DNA from: Prevotella sp.
Lineage (GTDB): Bacteria; Bacteroidota; Bacteroidia; Bacteroidales; Bacteroidaceae
Direction: 5' to 3'
Length of the DNA stretch: 64,000 nt
Assembly (NCBI GenBank): GCA_017413085.1
Contig: JAFPVC010000037.1
Coordinates: forward strand, 35,203-99,202
Positions 9,532-17,938 of the stretch are shown here, piece by piece. A program made the translations under genes and the position numbers. The notes under the pieces were generated by a model. The model saw only the letters and a program-made list of their open reading frames with translations. It had not been told where the DNA came from and made no database searches. The first letter of the stretch is position 1; each line of letters starts with the position of its first letter.

Positions 9532-9984
9532 CTATTTTCCACCTCCCAGGAACATGTTCACTATCTGGTTTGCATCGGCCATGGTAATGCCACCGTCACC
9601 GTTCACGTCGGCACTCTCCACATCGAAGTCTTCTGGCTTATCTGTAGCAAGGTAATAGTTCACCACTGCGTTTGCATCTGCCATGGTGACACTCTCATCT
9701 CCATTTACATCTCCCAATACTGCCAGTATGGCTTCAATATGTGTGAAATCCATCCAATATGCTGCATTTTTGTATGTTTCTATGCTGTTCTTGTGAACTT
9801 GTAATATACATTCTTCCTTGTTGACGTTTATAAAAGCCCTGGAGCCTATTTGTGGTGGAACGTCGGCTTTGCATCTGAACATCCTGAGTGCTTTACTAGT
9901 AAAAGCCTGTGGGGCAATTTGTTCCAACAGGGTGCCACAAGCGAAATATTCCAGATTGGGACAATTCTGGAAAACAGAAGAAAA
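9532..9984 (-). pseudogene. 3' remnant of a BspA-like LRR / dockerin-type secreted protein
   Basis: The frame is open from just after an in-frame TAA at 9985-9987 and has no credible start. It encodes the last repeat of a BspA-type leucine-rich protein (FQNCPNLEYFACGTLLEQIA), the usual closing segment with KNSIETYKNAAYWMDF, and then two dockerin-like calcium loops, GDVNGDESVTMADANAVVNY and ADVNGDGGITMADANQIVN. Intact relatives are large secreted proteins with a signal peptide and many repeats, all missing here. Upstream of the break is a short AT-rich AATTAAGAATTATGAATT-like sequence, not a promoter. I read it as a truncated, non-functional gene end, although a very short product from the TTG at 9927 cannot be excluded. 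Confidence 0.75.
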
Positions 9985-10036
9985 TTAAGAATTATGAATT
10001 AGGAAGTAAGATTTTCGCAAAAATACAACCAACAAT

Positions 10037-10068
10037 AAATCCCTGACACATCACTGCATCAGGGATTT
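10037..10068 (-). terminator. Terminator downstream of queF
   Basis: A 10-bp inverted repeat (AAATCCCTGA at 10037-10046 with its complement at 10059-10068) lies 11 bp beyond the queF stop on the minus strand. Only a short T-rich stretch follows. It plausibly ends the nusB-queF transcript. Confidence 0.6.
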
Positions 10069-10078
10069 AGTCTATTTC

Positions 10079-10540
10079 TTATTTCGTCTGATAGTTTTCT
10101 AAACGATACTGAGCCATTTGCTCGTACTTCGTTCCCGGCCGACCATAGTTGGCAAACGGATAAATGGAAATGCCACCACGAGGCATGAAAATACCCGTCA
10201 CCTCAATATACTTGGGATTCATCAAGCGTATAAGGTCTTTCATTATTATATTGACACAGTCTTCATGAAAATCGCCGTGGTTACGGAACGAAAAGAGATA
10301 AAGCTTCAAACTTTTACTCTCCACCATACGCTTGTCAGGCAAATACATTATCTTTATCTCAGCGAAGTCGGGCTGTCCAGTTATCGGACACAATGACGTA
10401 AACTCGGGACAATTGAACTGTACCCAGTAATCATTCTCCGGGTGCTGGTTTTCAAATGTCTCCAAGACCTCCGGGGCATAATCGCTACAGTATTGCGTTT
10501 CACTGCCGAGGAGTTTCAGTCCTTCATCACTACGCTTCAT
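10079..10540 (-). CDS. queF: NADPH-dependent 7-cyano-7-deazaguanine reductase
   Basis: Reduces preQ0 to preQ1 in queuosine synthesis. The protein is the short, single-domain type (153 residues). Cys51 in [14 protein letters not shown] forms the covalent thioimide with preQ0. The QueF signature [21 protein letters not shown] lies at residues 74-94, with the binding glutamate and histidine. I place the start at the ATG at 10540 ([12 protein letters not shown]), which matches the family N-terminus and overlaps the upstream gene by 11 nt. An upstream in-frame codon would add 11 unsupported residues. Another queuosine gene, queH, is 29 kb away. Confidence 0.95.
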   Translation of the reverse strand: MKRSDEGLKLLGSETQYCSDYAPEVLETFENQHPENDYWVQFNCPEFTSLCPITGQPDFAEIKIMYLPDKRMVESKSLKLYLFSFRNHGDFHEDCVNIIMKDLIRLMNPKYIEVTGIFMPRGGISIYPFANYGRPGTKYEQMAQYRLENYQTK

Positions 10541-10982
10541 TCTCTGCCTCACTATCTTCTTCGTTGTCAGCATTGGCAGACTTCAGCGTTTCCTCAAAAT
10601 CCGTAATCTCTGCCTTAACCAATATGTCGTACCACTGCAGGAGTTTCTTAATATCACTGGCATGAACACGATCACGGTCGAAGTTAGGCAGGAACTGTGA
10701 GAAATACTCCTGCAACTCTGAGTTTGAAGCCTTACGCCAATTTATGCTCACACACTTTCCTTTTTCCATATCACGCAATGCAGCCATAATCTCTCCGAGA
10801 GGCTTATCCTCCTCGTCTGTATACATAGCGATATCAGCCAATGATGTGACACGGTCTGTAGCAAAAGCGGTAGAACGCTTATTAGTACCGTCAAGAGCCT
10901 CAACTATAAGTCCGTTCTTAGAACGTGACACAAGACTGTAAAGTCCTGGTTTGCCACTAATGGCAAGAATTGTCTTTTTCAT
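10530..10982 (-). CDS. DUF5606 domain protein
   Basis: A 150-residue protein of a family found in Bacteroidetes and of unknown function. The conserved part is residues 1-130, opening with [18 protein letters not shown] and containing [19 protein letters not shown]. The last 20 residues are acidic ([11 protein letters not shown]). There is no signal peptide or membrane segment, so it is probably cytoplasmic. It sits between coaE (54 bp upstream) and queF (11-nt overlap) in the nusB operon. The N-terminal segment might be a small beta-rich nucleic-acid- or ligand-binding fold, but nothing in the sequence proves this. Confidence 0.85.
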   Translation of the reverse strand: MKKTILAISGKPGLYSLVSRSKNGLIVEALDGTNKRSTAFATDRVTSLADIAMYTDEEDKPLGEIMAALRDMEKGKCVSINWRKASNSELQEYFSQFLPNFDRDRVHASDIKKLLQWYDILVKAEITDFEETLKSANADNEEDSEAENEA

Positions 10983-11036
10983 CTTTGTAATTAAAATTCA
11001 ACTATCAATTTTATAATACTTCTATTTATTTCTTAT

Positions 11037-11609
11037 CTATCGTCTAAAACCGAGTTCTGTCATAATATGCTCAATCTGCGGTTCCAAAGGGCTTGCGCCA
11101 TCATTAACAATAATGTGGTCAGCCCTGACAGCTACCTCATCCTGTGGAATCTGTGCTTCTATCCACTCCAAGGCTTTTTCCCTGCATATTCCATCCCTCT
11201 GCATAATCCTCTGTAACCTAACCTCCAACGGAGCCGTCACAGCTATTACCCCATCAACAGTATTTTCCAAATGAGCATCATACAGTATGGCACTCTCCAT
11301 CCAAGCAAGTCCCGACTTTTTGAAGTCATCAATCACTACAGGATGAACTACAGCATTAACTGCCTGCTTATTAGCATCCGACCTTAACAGAAATTCTGCA
11401 ACAACCGGCTTATTCAAAGAACCATCAAGGCGATACGCATCACAGCCTATCAATGACTTTAAACCACGAATAATCTGAGATGAACAGACCATTAACCTTT
11501 TGGCTTCTCTGTCGCAATCATACACCTCAAGTTGATACATCATGTTCAACAGCCTACATACGTATGACTTGCCCGTTCCTATACCACCTGTTATACAATA
11601 ATGTCTCAC
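11037..11609 (-). CDS. coaE: Dephospho-CoA kinase
   Basis: Phosphorylates dephospho-CoA in the last step of coenzyme A synthesis. The P-loop GGIGTGKS is at residues 8-15, followed by YDCDREAKRLM (the family has D-D/E-A-K in this position) and the lid region LQRIMQRDGICREKALEWI. At 190 residues it is of normal size. Its start overlaps the stop of the YbbR-domain gene by 4 nt. The other CoA genes of the window (panD, coaBC, coaX) lie in a separate operon. Confidence 0.95.
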   Translation of the reverse strand: MRHYCITGGIGTGKSYVCRLLNMMYQLEVYDCDREAKRLMVCSSQIIRGLKSLIGCDAYRLDGSLNKPVVAEFLLRSDANKQAVNAVVHPVVIDDFKKSGLAWMESAILYDAHLENTVDGVIAVTAPLEVRLQRIMQRDGICREKALEWIEAQIPQDEVAVRADHIIVNDGASPLEPQIEHIMTELGFRR

Positions 11610-12592
11610 TGCGCAAGATGTTCAATAATGTAATCGACTTCAGATGACTTTAAATAAGCTCTGACAATCCCCTTGGGATGCGACATCAGCTTCAATGGAA
11701 AACGATCATGAGAATTTACAGGCATATCATTGTAATCTGCAACGACAACGAACAAATCCGGTCGTACCACTTTAACATTTGACACGCCTACAGACACTCT
11801 CACATCCATACGCGCCGGAAACGTCTTAAGCAAAACATTCTCAGGTACGTTAACTGTCTTCACCGGTACGCTAACCGTCACCTCTGTTAATCTGTCGACA
11901 ATAGCAGTTAATCTGGCAGGACGCGGCAGAACCACCTTTGTTCCATATACATGCTGCGGCTGCACATTTCTCGACACAGAAGAAACCAGTTCTTCCATTT
12001 CAACAGGTTCTGTATATATAGCACTAATTGTGTCAAATGCCTCATGCGATGCGTATACATCAACGCTGTCAGGAGTCAGCGTCGTACGCAGCACATAATA
12101 ATCGGCAGCAGCCTTCAGCTTCGCATTCAGGATGAAAGGCAGACGATGCTTCTCACCATACGTATAAAAGAAGTCCCAGTGTTCAGCTTTTACATTTGTA
12201 ATAGCAGTAGACTCTGACAACTGTTGCTTCATCAGTTTCTGCACGTCAGAAGGAGTAACAACCCCCTTGCCGCTTTTGGTAGCATAGCGTTGAAAGGATA
12301 CAGAAAGAGGCTGCGGACTACCAAGCAATGTATAACGCAATAGATTAAAACCCTTGTCACGGATAGATACACGTATTGTATCCGGCAGATCATCAGTTAC
12401 GATCACCTTAGCGGGTACGCCATCAAGATTCAGTGGCACCCTAACCTCCATCTCATACGTTTCATTAAGCGTAGACAAAAGCCAGAAGACAGCACTGACT
12501 ACAAGAAAGAAAAAAAACACCAAAACGTCCCTGCTTCTTAACTGAAGCAAGGACTTTCTGATGTCTCTATAGCCTATCCGTAGCATAAGCAC
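11606..12592 (-). CDS. YbbR-like domain membrane protein
   Basis: A 328-residue membrane-anchored protein. A short basic N-terminus precedes one membrane helix (VLVFFFFLVVSAVFWLLS, about residues 24-41). The remainder is beta-rich and carries repeated YbbR-type segments (for example VRVPLNLDGVPAKVIVTDDL and VTVSVPVKTVNVPENVLLK). In Firmicutes, YbbR proteins (CdaR) regulate the diadenylate cyclase CdaA. In Bacteroidetes the homologue typically lies in the nusB-yajC-coaE cluster, as here, and no cyclase gene is adjacent. The role in this organism is therefore open. It overlaps coaE by 4 nt. Confidence 0.85.
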   Translation of the reverse strand: MLMLRIGYRDIRKSLLQLRSRDVLVFFFFLVVSAVFWLLSTLNETYEMEVRVPLNLDGVPAKVIVTDDLPDTIRVSIRDKGFNLLRYTLLGSPQPLSVSFQRYATKSGKGVVTPSDVQKLMKQQLSESTAITNVKAEHWDFFYTYGEKHRLPFILNAKLKAAADYYVLRTTLTPDSVDVYASHEAFDTISAIYTEPVEMEELVSSVSRNVQPQHVYGTKVVLPRPARLTAIVDRLTEVTVSVPVKTVNVPENVLLKTFPARMDVRVSVGVSNVKVVRPDLFVVVADYNDMPVNSHDRFPLKLMSHPKGIVRAYLKSSEVDYIIEHLAQ

Positions 12593-12606
12593 CGTCTTTC
12601 CTATAC

Positions 12607-12885
12607 TTACTTCTGTTGCTGTGAAGCTGCATCGGCAAACACATAACCGCGATCAACGGAAACGACAACGCCGCGTGCCACCTCTACCTCTACGGTATTA
12701 TTCTCAAGGTTTACACGCTTGACCGTGCCATACATACCGCCAGCAGTAATCACCTTGGTTCCTTCCTGCAATGAATTCTGGAACTCACGAATCTTCTTTT
12801 GCTTCTTTTGCTGAGGAAGAATCATAAAGAAGTACATGATGGCAAATATAAGCACCATCATCAACAGCATTGAATAATCTTGCAT
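12607..12885 (-). CDS. yajC: Sec translocon accessory subunit YajC
   Basis: A small (92-residue) inner-membrane protein associated with SecDF in protein export. One membrane helix (MLLMMVLIFAIMYFFMILPQQKKQKK, in part) is followed by the conserved FQNSLQEGTKVITAGGMYG segment and a cytoplasmic beta-rich tail. It lies 14 bp upstream of the YbbR gene and about 70 bp downstream of nusB. Another Sec component, secG, is at 47.2 kb. Confidence 0.94.
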   Translation of the reverse strand: MQDYSMLLMMVLIFAIMYFFMILPQQKKQKKIREFQNSLQEGTKVITAGGMYGTVKRVNLENNTVEVEVARGVVVSVDRGYVFADAASQQQK

Positions 12886-12955
12886 CTTTTTTTCTCAATT
12901 ATAAATTATTATTATTGCTCTATTACTATTAACCTCACATGCTAATGACATGCAT

Positions 12956-13888
12956 CTATGACGGCATAACCTTCATCAGTCTTTTTGTCTTTATCAAGTG
13001 GCGAGCTATAGTATCGAGCATTCCATTAATATAACCTGCCGAGCGCGGCGTTGAATATATCTTTGCCAAGTTTATATATTCATTAATTGTTACATTTATA
13101 GGTATTCCCGGGAATGTAACCATCTCTGCTATCGCCAACTGCATGATAACCACATCCATGTATGCGAGACGCGAGAAGTCCCAATTCCTACTTGCCTCCG
13201 CCATGTATCGCTGGTACTGCTCAGCATTCATTATGGTTGCGCGGAACAATTTACGTGCATACTCTTTGTCTTCTGCATCATCATATTCAGGAAGCAACTG
13301 CTGCTCTTTTTTATTCGCCGGATCAAAACGCTTGATAGTTTTTATAACGAAACTGTCAACTACCTCCTTGTCATCATTCCAATACAAACTTATTTCCTCA
13401 AGGAGTTCATCAAGATCAGGATTCCCCTGCACAAACTGCTTATACAACCTACGCCACAGTTCGCGATGCGCCTCATAACTGTCATCAGACGACTCCATAA
13501 ATTCCTTATAGGTTTCACTCATCTCTATCTGAATGAAGAGATTCTTGACAAACTCAACCTTGTCCTCCCATATATTGTGCTGCTCTTCAGAAAAAGCCAG
13601 AAGTTCCTGATTTTCTTCCAACTGAACAGCAAACTTATTGTAAACGAACCTGTCAGAAGGCATATCAAGGCCCTCACGCTCAGCCTTCGACACAGCCACG
13701 TCATAACGTTTGCGTGCCGCACGAGTTACGGCAACTATTAATAATAATAAAACATTATATAAATGGTAAGCCTTAGAAAGCGAAAACAACAATTCTTTCT
13801 CAGCATTGTCTATATTGTGATTACCATTCTGAAAATAGGCATAGGTTAACTGCACTGCCTTAATACGTATCAATTCTCTGTTTATCAT
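12956..13888 (-). CDS. nusB: Transcription antitermination factor NusB
   Basis: Binds boxA RNA with NusE to promote antitermination on rRNA operons. At 310 residues it is about twice the length of E. coli NusB. The NusB fold is in the C-terminal half (about residues 190-305, containing FRATIMNAEQYQRYMAEAS and ending in INEYINLAKIYS and GYINGMLDTIAR), and a helical N-terminal extension precedes it. The long form is typical of Bacteroidetes. It is the first gene of the leftward operon, and a well-formed promoter lies about 75 bp upstream. Confidence 0.92.
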   Translation of the reverse strand: MINRELIRIKAVQLTYAYFQNGNHNIDNAEKELLFSLSKAYHLYNVLLLLIVAVTRAARKRYDVAVSKAEREGLDMPSDRFVYNKFAVQLEENQELLAFSEEQHNIWEDKVEFVKNLFIQIEMSETYKEFMESSDDSYEAHRELWRRLYKQFVQGNPDLDELLEEISLYWNDDKEVVDSFVIKTIKRFDPANKKEQQLLPEYDDAEDKEYARKLFRATIMNAEQYQRYMAEASRNWDFSRLAYMDVVIMQLAIAEMVTFPGIPINVTINEYINLAKIYSTPRSAGYINGMLDTIARHLIKTKRLMKVMPS

Positions 13889-13961
13889 ACTATGTGTGAG
13901 CTAATAAAATGTAGAACGCTATTCTTACGTTATGTGTTATTTCAAAGTGTAATTTCGACCA

Positions 13962-13992
13962 CAAAGTTACAGAAAAAAGATGAGCGGACAAA
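13962..13992 (-). promoter_or_regulatory. Promoter of the nusB operon
   Basis: On the minus strand, TTTG (13989-13992) is followed after 19 bp by TAACTTTG (13962-13969), matching the Bacteroidetes primary sigma consensus TTTG / TAnnTTTG. It is about 75 bp from the nusB start. Confidence 0.7.
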
Positions 13993-14040
13993 GTTTTAAT
14001 CAAGTTTTTTGCTATACAACGAACTATTTTCATACAATTC

Positions 14041-14072
14041 TTTGCGTATGTCAAAAAAAAACAGTAATTTCG
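14041..14072 (+). promoter_or_regulatory. Promoter of rplY
   Basis: TTTG (14041-14044) and a slightly imperfect TAATTTCG (14065-14072) are separated by 20 bp. The leader to rplY would be about 80 nt. It is divergent from the nusB promoter. Confidence 0.5.
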
Positions 14073-14161
14073 CAGTCGCTTTTACAAAAGCATCCGTGTG
14101 ATGGTGAGTTAAGCATTAGTCAATTTAATTAATTAACAACTTAATTTTAGAGTAACACAAA

Positions 14162-14764
14162 ATGTTAGAAATTAATCTTTCAGGCAAGAAGCGCACCGAC
14201 ATTGGCAAGAAGGCTTCTAAAATGATGCGTAAAGAGGGACTTATCCCATGTAACCTCTATGGTGAAAAGAAGGGCGAGAATGGTCTGCCAGAGGCAATGG
14301 CTTTCTCTATTCCTTTCTCTGAACTGCGCAAGGCTGTGTACACACCAAACATCTACGTTATCAATCTTGACATCGATGGTGAGGCACACATTGCTATCAT
14401 GAAGGAAATTCAGTTCCATCCAGTAACTGACGCCATCCTGCACGTTGACTTCTTCGAGATTACACCAGAGAAGCCTATCACCGTAGGTATCCCTGTAAAC
14501 CTTGTAGGTCTTGCAGCTGGTGTACGCCTTGGTGGTCGCATGAGCCTGTCTATTCGTCAGATTAAAGTCAAAGCTCCTTACAAGCAGATTCCTGAGAAAC
14601 TCGACATCGACGTTACCGCACTTGAAATTGGCAAGAGCATCAAGGTCGGCAGTCTCTCATTTGATGGACTCGAAATCGCTACTCCAGCAGAGGTGGTTGT
14701 ATGCTCTGTCAAGATGACACGTGCAGCTCAGGCTGCCGCAGCAGCTGCCGAAGCAGAGAAATAA
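14162..14764 (+). CDS. rplY: 50S ribosomal protein L25 / general stress protein Ctc
   Basis: Binds 5S rRNA in the large ribosomal subunit. Residues 1-95 form the L25 RNA-binding domain (opening SGKKRTDIGKKASKMMRKEG and including HIAIMKEIQFHPVTDAILHVDF). Residues 100-185 form the Ctc/TL5-type beta domain. The C-terminus is Ala/Glu-rich. The 200-residue length identifies the two-domain CTC form. It is monocistronic by appearance: its own promoter lies upstream and a long hairpin lies before pth. Confidence 0.95.
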   Translation: MLEINLSGKKRTDIGKKASKMMRKEGLIPCNLYGEKKGENGLPEAMAFSIPFSELRKAVYTPNIYVINLDIDGEAHIAIMKEIQFHPVTDAILHVDFFEITPEKPITVGIPVNLVGLAAGVRLGGRMSLSIRQIKVKAPYKQIPEKLDIDVTALEIGKSIKVGSLSFDGLEIATPAEVVVCSVKMTRAAQAAAAAAEAEK

Positions 14765-14790
14765 AACTTTAGAAAGGCAAAAGGACAAAG

Positions 14791-14870
14791 AGGTAATAAA
14801 GTAAAGAGAACATTCCGGCTGATATTCTTGAATATAACACGGAGATTTCTCTTTACTTTCTTACCTTTTT
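14791..14870 (+). terminator. Hairpin between rplY and pth
   Basis: A 19-bp inverted repeat with one mismatch (14791-14809 with 14848-14866) around a 38-nt loop, followed directly by TTTT. The stem is strong but the loop is unusually long, so it may be a terminator or an attenuator ahead of pth, which starts 17 bp later. Confidence 0.55.
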
Positions 14871-14886
14871 ATATTTTCTATCTCAC

Positions 14887-15450
14887 ATGGACAAATTTCT
14901 AATAGTTGGCTTGGGCAATCCCGGCCCCGAGTATCACAATACGAGACACAATGCTGGTTGGATGGTTCTTGATGACTTTGCAAAAGAGCAAGCAGTGAAC
15001 TTCGAGGACCGCCGATATGGCTACATAGCTGAAACGAGTTTGAAAGGCAGGAAACTATTCCTGCTCAAACCTACCACTTTTATGAACCTAAGCGGGAATG
15101 CCGTTCGTTATTGGCTGGAAAAAGAAAACATCCCTAACGAACGCTTACTGGTTGTAGTAGACGACTTAGCCTTACCATTAGGAAAAATGAGGCTGAAAGC
15201 CAATGGTTCAAACGGAGGGCATAACGGATTAGGACACATACAGCAACTTATCGGCCAGAAATATGCACGACTCCGTATAGGAATCGGTGCTGATTTTCAA
15301 CATGGCGGTCAAATAGATTGGGTACTCGGGAAATTCACTGATGAAGAAATAGAAACACTCGCGCCAATACTCAACACCTCCCGTGAGATAATAAAAAGTT
15401 TTTGTCTGGCAGGAGTAGACATAACAATGAATCAATACAACAAAAAATGA
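14887..15450 (+). CDS. pth: Peptidyl-tRNA hydrolase
   Basis: Releases tRNA from peptidyl-tRNA that has dropped off the ribosome. The N-terminal signature [19 protein letters not shown] contains the catalytic His21 and Asn10-type residues, and [15 protein letters not shown] holds the conserved aspartate. [12 protein letters not shown] matches the tRNA-binding loop. At 187 residues it is of normal length. Its stop overlaps the start of the S4-domain gene (ATGA). The rplY-pth-S4 order is common in Bacteroidetes. Confidence 0.96.
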   Translation: MDKFLIVGLGNPGPEYHNTRHNAGWMVLDDFAKEQAVNFEDRRYGYIAETSLKGRKLFLLKPTTFMNLSGNAVRYWLEKENIPNERLLVVVDDLALPLGKMRLKANGSNGGHNGLGHIQQLIGQKYARLRIGIGADFQHGGQIDWVLGKFTDEEIETLAPILNTSREIIKSFCLAGVDITMNQYNKK

Positions 15451-15923
15451 CACTCAAGCTACAAGAAACTGCACGTCTTGACAAATGGCTTTGGGCATCA
15501 AGGATTTTCAAGACGAGAACCATTGCCGCTGATGCTTGCAAAAACGGCAGAGTGACCGTTTCTGACAACAAGCCCGTAGCCAACGGTCAAGTAGGTGGAA
15601 GCATGGGAGCAAAACCTTCACGCACAGTCAAAATAGGAGACACCATACACGTAAGGAAGCCCCCCATTACATATTCGTTCAAGATACTGAACGCCATCGA
15701 AACACGTGTTGGAGCGAAGTTCATACCAGAAGTTTATGAGAATGTCACAGACGCCAAGCAGTATGAGTTACTTGAAATGTCACGAATAAGTGGTTTCGTT
15801 GACAGAGCCAAAGGAACAGGACGACCAACGAAGAAGGACAGACGAGCAATGGAATCTTTTGTCGAACCAGCCCTGTTTGGATGGGAAGAAGATGACGAAA
15901 TGTTTGACTTATACGATGAATAG
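15447..15923 (+). CDS. S4-domain RNA-binding protein (Hsp15/HslR type)
   Basis: The start is taken as the ATG at 15447, overlapping the pth stop by 4 nt. It gives a 158-residue protein that opens [20 protein letters not shown], the typical beginning of an S4 domain (residues about 9-70, with [17 protein letters not shown]). The C-terminal part is basic and then acidic ([16 protein letters not shown], ending [12 protein letters not shown]). HslR in E. coli recycles free 50S subunits that carry nascent chains. A similar ribosome-rescue role next to pth is plausible but inferred. Confidence 0.88.
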   Translation: MTLKLQETARLDKWLWASRIFKTRTIAADACKNGRVTVSDNKPVANGQVGGSMGAKPSRTVKIGDTIHVRKPPITYSFKILNAIETRVGAKFIPEVYENVTDAKQYELLEMSRISGFVDRAKGTGRPTKKDRRAMESFVEPALFGWEEDDEMFDLYDE

Positions 15924-15948
15924 ATATCACACATAAAAACAATTTGTT

Positions 15949-16965
15949 ATGAAAACACTTATAACATATATAGTCACCGTCATTGCAACAATGCATGTTC
16001 TGACTGTCACGGCACAAAAAAACCCCATTTTACCCGATTTCCATGCAGATCCAGAAATACTCTATGCAGAGCAAACAAAAAACTACTACATTTACAGTAC
16101 AACCGACGGTTATCCTGGATGGGGTGGCTGGACATTCAACGTATTCTCATCTAAAAACTTGAAGAAATGGAAGAACTGTGGCACAATTTTAGACGTCAAA
16201 AGCGACCAAGTGCCATGGGCAAATGGTTATGCGTGGGCTCCCTGCATAATAGAACGGAAACAAAGCGACGATACTTATAAATACTATTTGTATTTCTCCG
16301 CAAACAATCCCGTCACCAAACGCAAAGAAATCAGCTGTGCAATCGCCAATCATCCAGAAGGGCCATTTAAAGCATTAGATCATCCCATCATAACTGACAA
16401 GGACAGACCATCCGAATTTAAAGGAGGCCAAGCTATTGACGTTGACGTATTTCAAGACCCAACATCAGGCAAATACTACCTTTACTGGGGCAATGGATTT
16501 ATGGCTGGAGCCGAACTAAATGATGATATGACAAGCATAAAGGAAGACACAAAGGTCAATCTTACGCCAGAAGGCGGCTCCCTTGACACATGGAGATACC
16601 GCGAGGGTGCATACGTATTCTACAGAAAAGGCAAATACTATTTCCTATGGTCTGTGGATGACACAGGTTCACCCAACTATCACGTATGCTATGCAACATC
16701 AAAATCGCCACTCGGACCACTGGAAATAGACCCAGACAACTACCTTGTCATTCGACAGTTACCCGAAAAGAAAATATATGGTACTGCCCATAATTCAATC
16801 CTGCAATTACCAAACAAGGACAAATGGTACATAGTATACCACCGCATCAACGAATACTACATTGACGGAGGCAAAGGCATACCAGGCACGCACCGCGAAG
16901 TGTGCATAGACCGCATGACTTTTGACAAACAAGGGAATATCAAAACCGTGATGCCAACAAAGTAA
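15949..16965 (+). CDS. Secreted glycoside hydrolase family 43 protein
   Basis: A signal peptide (about residues 1-22, ending VTAQ) is followed by a five-bladed propeller of the GH43 type. The general base aspartate should be in PILPDFHADPEILY, the pKa-modulating aspartate in QAIDVDVFQDPTSGKYYLYW, and the acid glutamate in WRYREGAYVFYRKGKYYFLW. GH43 enzymes are mainly arabinofuranosidases and xylosidases acting on plant hemicellulose or pectin. The subfamily cannot be fixed by eye. The gene stands alone among housekeeping genes, 25 bp after the S4 gene, with no susC/susD partners. Confidence 0.87.
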   Translation: MKTLITYIVTVIATMHVLTVTAQKNPILPDFHADPEILYAEQTKNYYIYSTTDGYPGWGGWTFNVFSSKNLKKWKNCGTILDVKSDQVPWANGYAWAPCIIERKQSDDTYKYYLYFSANNPVTKRKEISCAIANHPEGPFKALDHPIITDKDRPSEFKGGQAIDVDVFQDPTSGKYYLYWGNGFMAGAELNDDMTSIKEDTKVNLTPEGGSLDTWRYREGAYVFYRKGKYYFLWSVDDTGSPNYHVCYATSKSPLGPLEIDPDNYLVIRQLPEKKIYGTAHNSILQLPNKDKWYIVYHRINEYYIDGGKGIPGTHREVCIDRMTFDKQGNIKTVMPTK

Positions 16966-17015
16966 ACTACATGGTGCTAATTACAGTGCTACAGAACACA
17001 AAACCACTTTTTTGC

Positions 17016-17029
17016 AACCTAATTAGGTT
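17016..17029. promoter_or_regulatory. Perfect 14-bp palindrome upstream of the glycogen-synthase-like gene
   Basis: AACCTAATTAGGTT reads the same on both strands and lies 52 bp upstream of a -7 promoter element. Its position suits an operator for a dimeric regulator. No second copy was noticed in the window, so this is only a candidate. Confidence 0.35.
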
Positions 17030-17080
17030 AAATTTCCGTAAACTATTAGCATAAATGCCATTAGTTTGCGGATTTTTTTG

Positions 17081-17088
17081 TAACTTTG
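17081..17088 (+). promoter_or_regulatory. Promoter -7 element of the glycogen-synthase-like gene
   Basis: TAACTTTG 56 bp before the start codon matches the Bacteroidetes -7 element. No TTTG occurs at the right distance (the nearest is only 12 bp upstream), so the promoter may depend on an activator. Confidence 0.5.
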
Positions 17089-17143
17089 CATCTGATTTAC
17101 GCACTTTGGCAACACAACCGCCATCGAACACAATAATTATACA

Positions 17144-17938
17144 ATGAAGAGAATACTTTTCGTCAATCAAGACATCACACCTTACGTTGAAGAAACGGAA
17201 CTGTCACGTATGGGGAAACTCGCGCCACACAAGATACAGGGAAGCGGTGCTGAGATTCGCACTTTTATGCCCAGCTGGGGAAATATAAACAAACGCAGAG
17301 GCCAGTTGCATGAAGTAATCCGACTGTCTGGTCAAAACATCCCAGTAGACGACACAGATCATCCATTGATAATAAAAGTAGCGAGCATAACCGGCACAAA
17401 AGTCCAAGTATACTTCATTGACAACGAAGAACTGTTTGCGAGGAAGGGACAGATGACCGACGCAGACGGCAACTATTATACTGACAATGGTGAAAGAATG
17501 GCCTTTTTCGCACGCGGTGTAATCGAAACCATAAAGAAACTACGCTGGGTGCCAGACATCATACACTGTCAGGGGCAGATGGCCTCACTCATTCCTCTTT
17601 ACGTCAAGAAAGCATACAACAACGATCCTGCAATAAAAGACGCAAAAGTAATAACTTCATTGTTCAGCGAAATGCAGGACACCCTGTTTGAGAAGAATTT
17701 CAAGCAATGTATGCTTTTCAACGACATAACATTGGAAGATCTTGAAAAATACAATAACGACATTGACAGTAAAGAACTTGCTAAAATAGCAATAGACTTC
17801 TCAGACGGTCTCATCATTGCATCCAACGACATGGATGACGACATCATTTCATACGCAAAGGGCAGCGGAATAAAAACGCTGTCAAGCATGGATGAAGACT
17901 TTGCAAACAACTACATCGATTTCTATGAATCTCTTTAA
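17144..17938 (+). CDS. Glycogen/starch synthase-like N-terminal (GT5) domain protein
   Basis: 264 residues resembling only the N-terminal Rossmann half of GT5 glycogen synthases. It has VNQDITPYVEETELSRMGKLAPHKIQGSGAEIR (in part), where full-length synthases carry the ADP-glucose-binding KTGGL loop. Here the corresponding stretch is ELSRMGKL, so that loop is not conserved. WVPDIIHCQGQMASLIPLYV matches the HxHDW region with substitutions. The C-terminal GT1-type half is absent. A complete synthase activity is therefore unlikely from this chain alone. Standalone proteins of this type occur in Bacteroidales beside a DUF4270 gene, as here, and their function is unknown to me. Confidence 0.75.
   Translation: MKRILFVNQDITPYVEETELSRMGKLAPHKIQGSGAEIRTFMPSWGNINKRRGQLHEVIRLSGQNIPVDDTDHPLIIKVASITGTKVQVYFIDNEELFARKGQMTDADGNYYTDNGERMAFFARGVIETIKKLRWVPDIIHCQGQMASLIPLYVKKAYNNDPAIKDAKVITSLFSEMQDTLFEKNFKQCMLFNDITLEDLEKYNNDIDSKELAKIAIDFSDGLIIASNDMDDDIISYAKGSGIKTLSSMDEDFANNYIDFYESL

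Noticed and set aside
9469-9804. 111-residue plus-strand frame
   Set aside because: It is the antisense of the LRR/dockerin remnant, and its first part runs through the GC-rich folded repeat.
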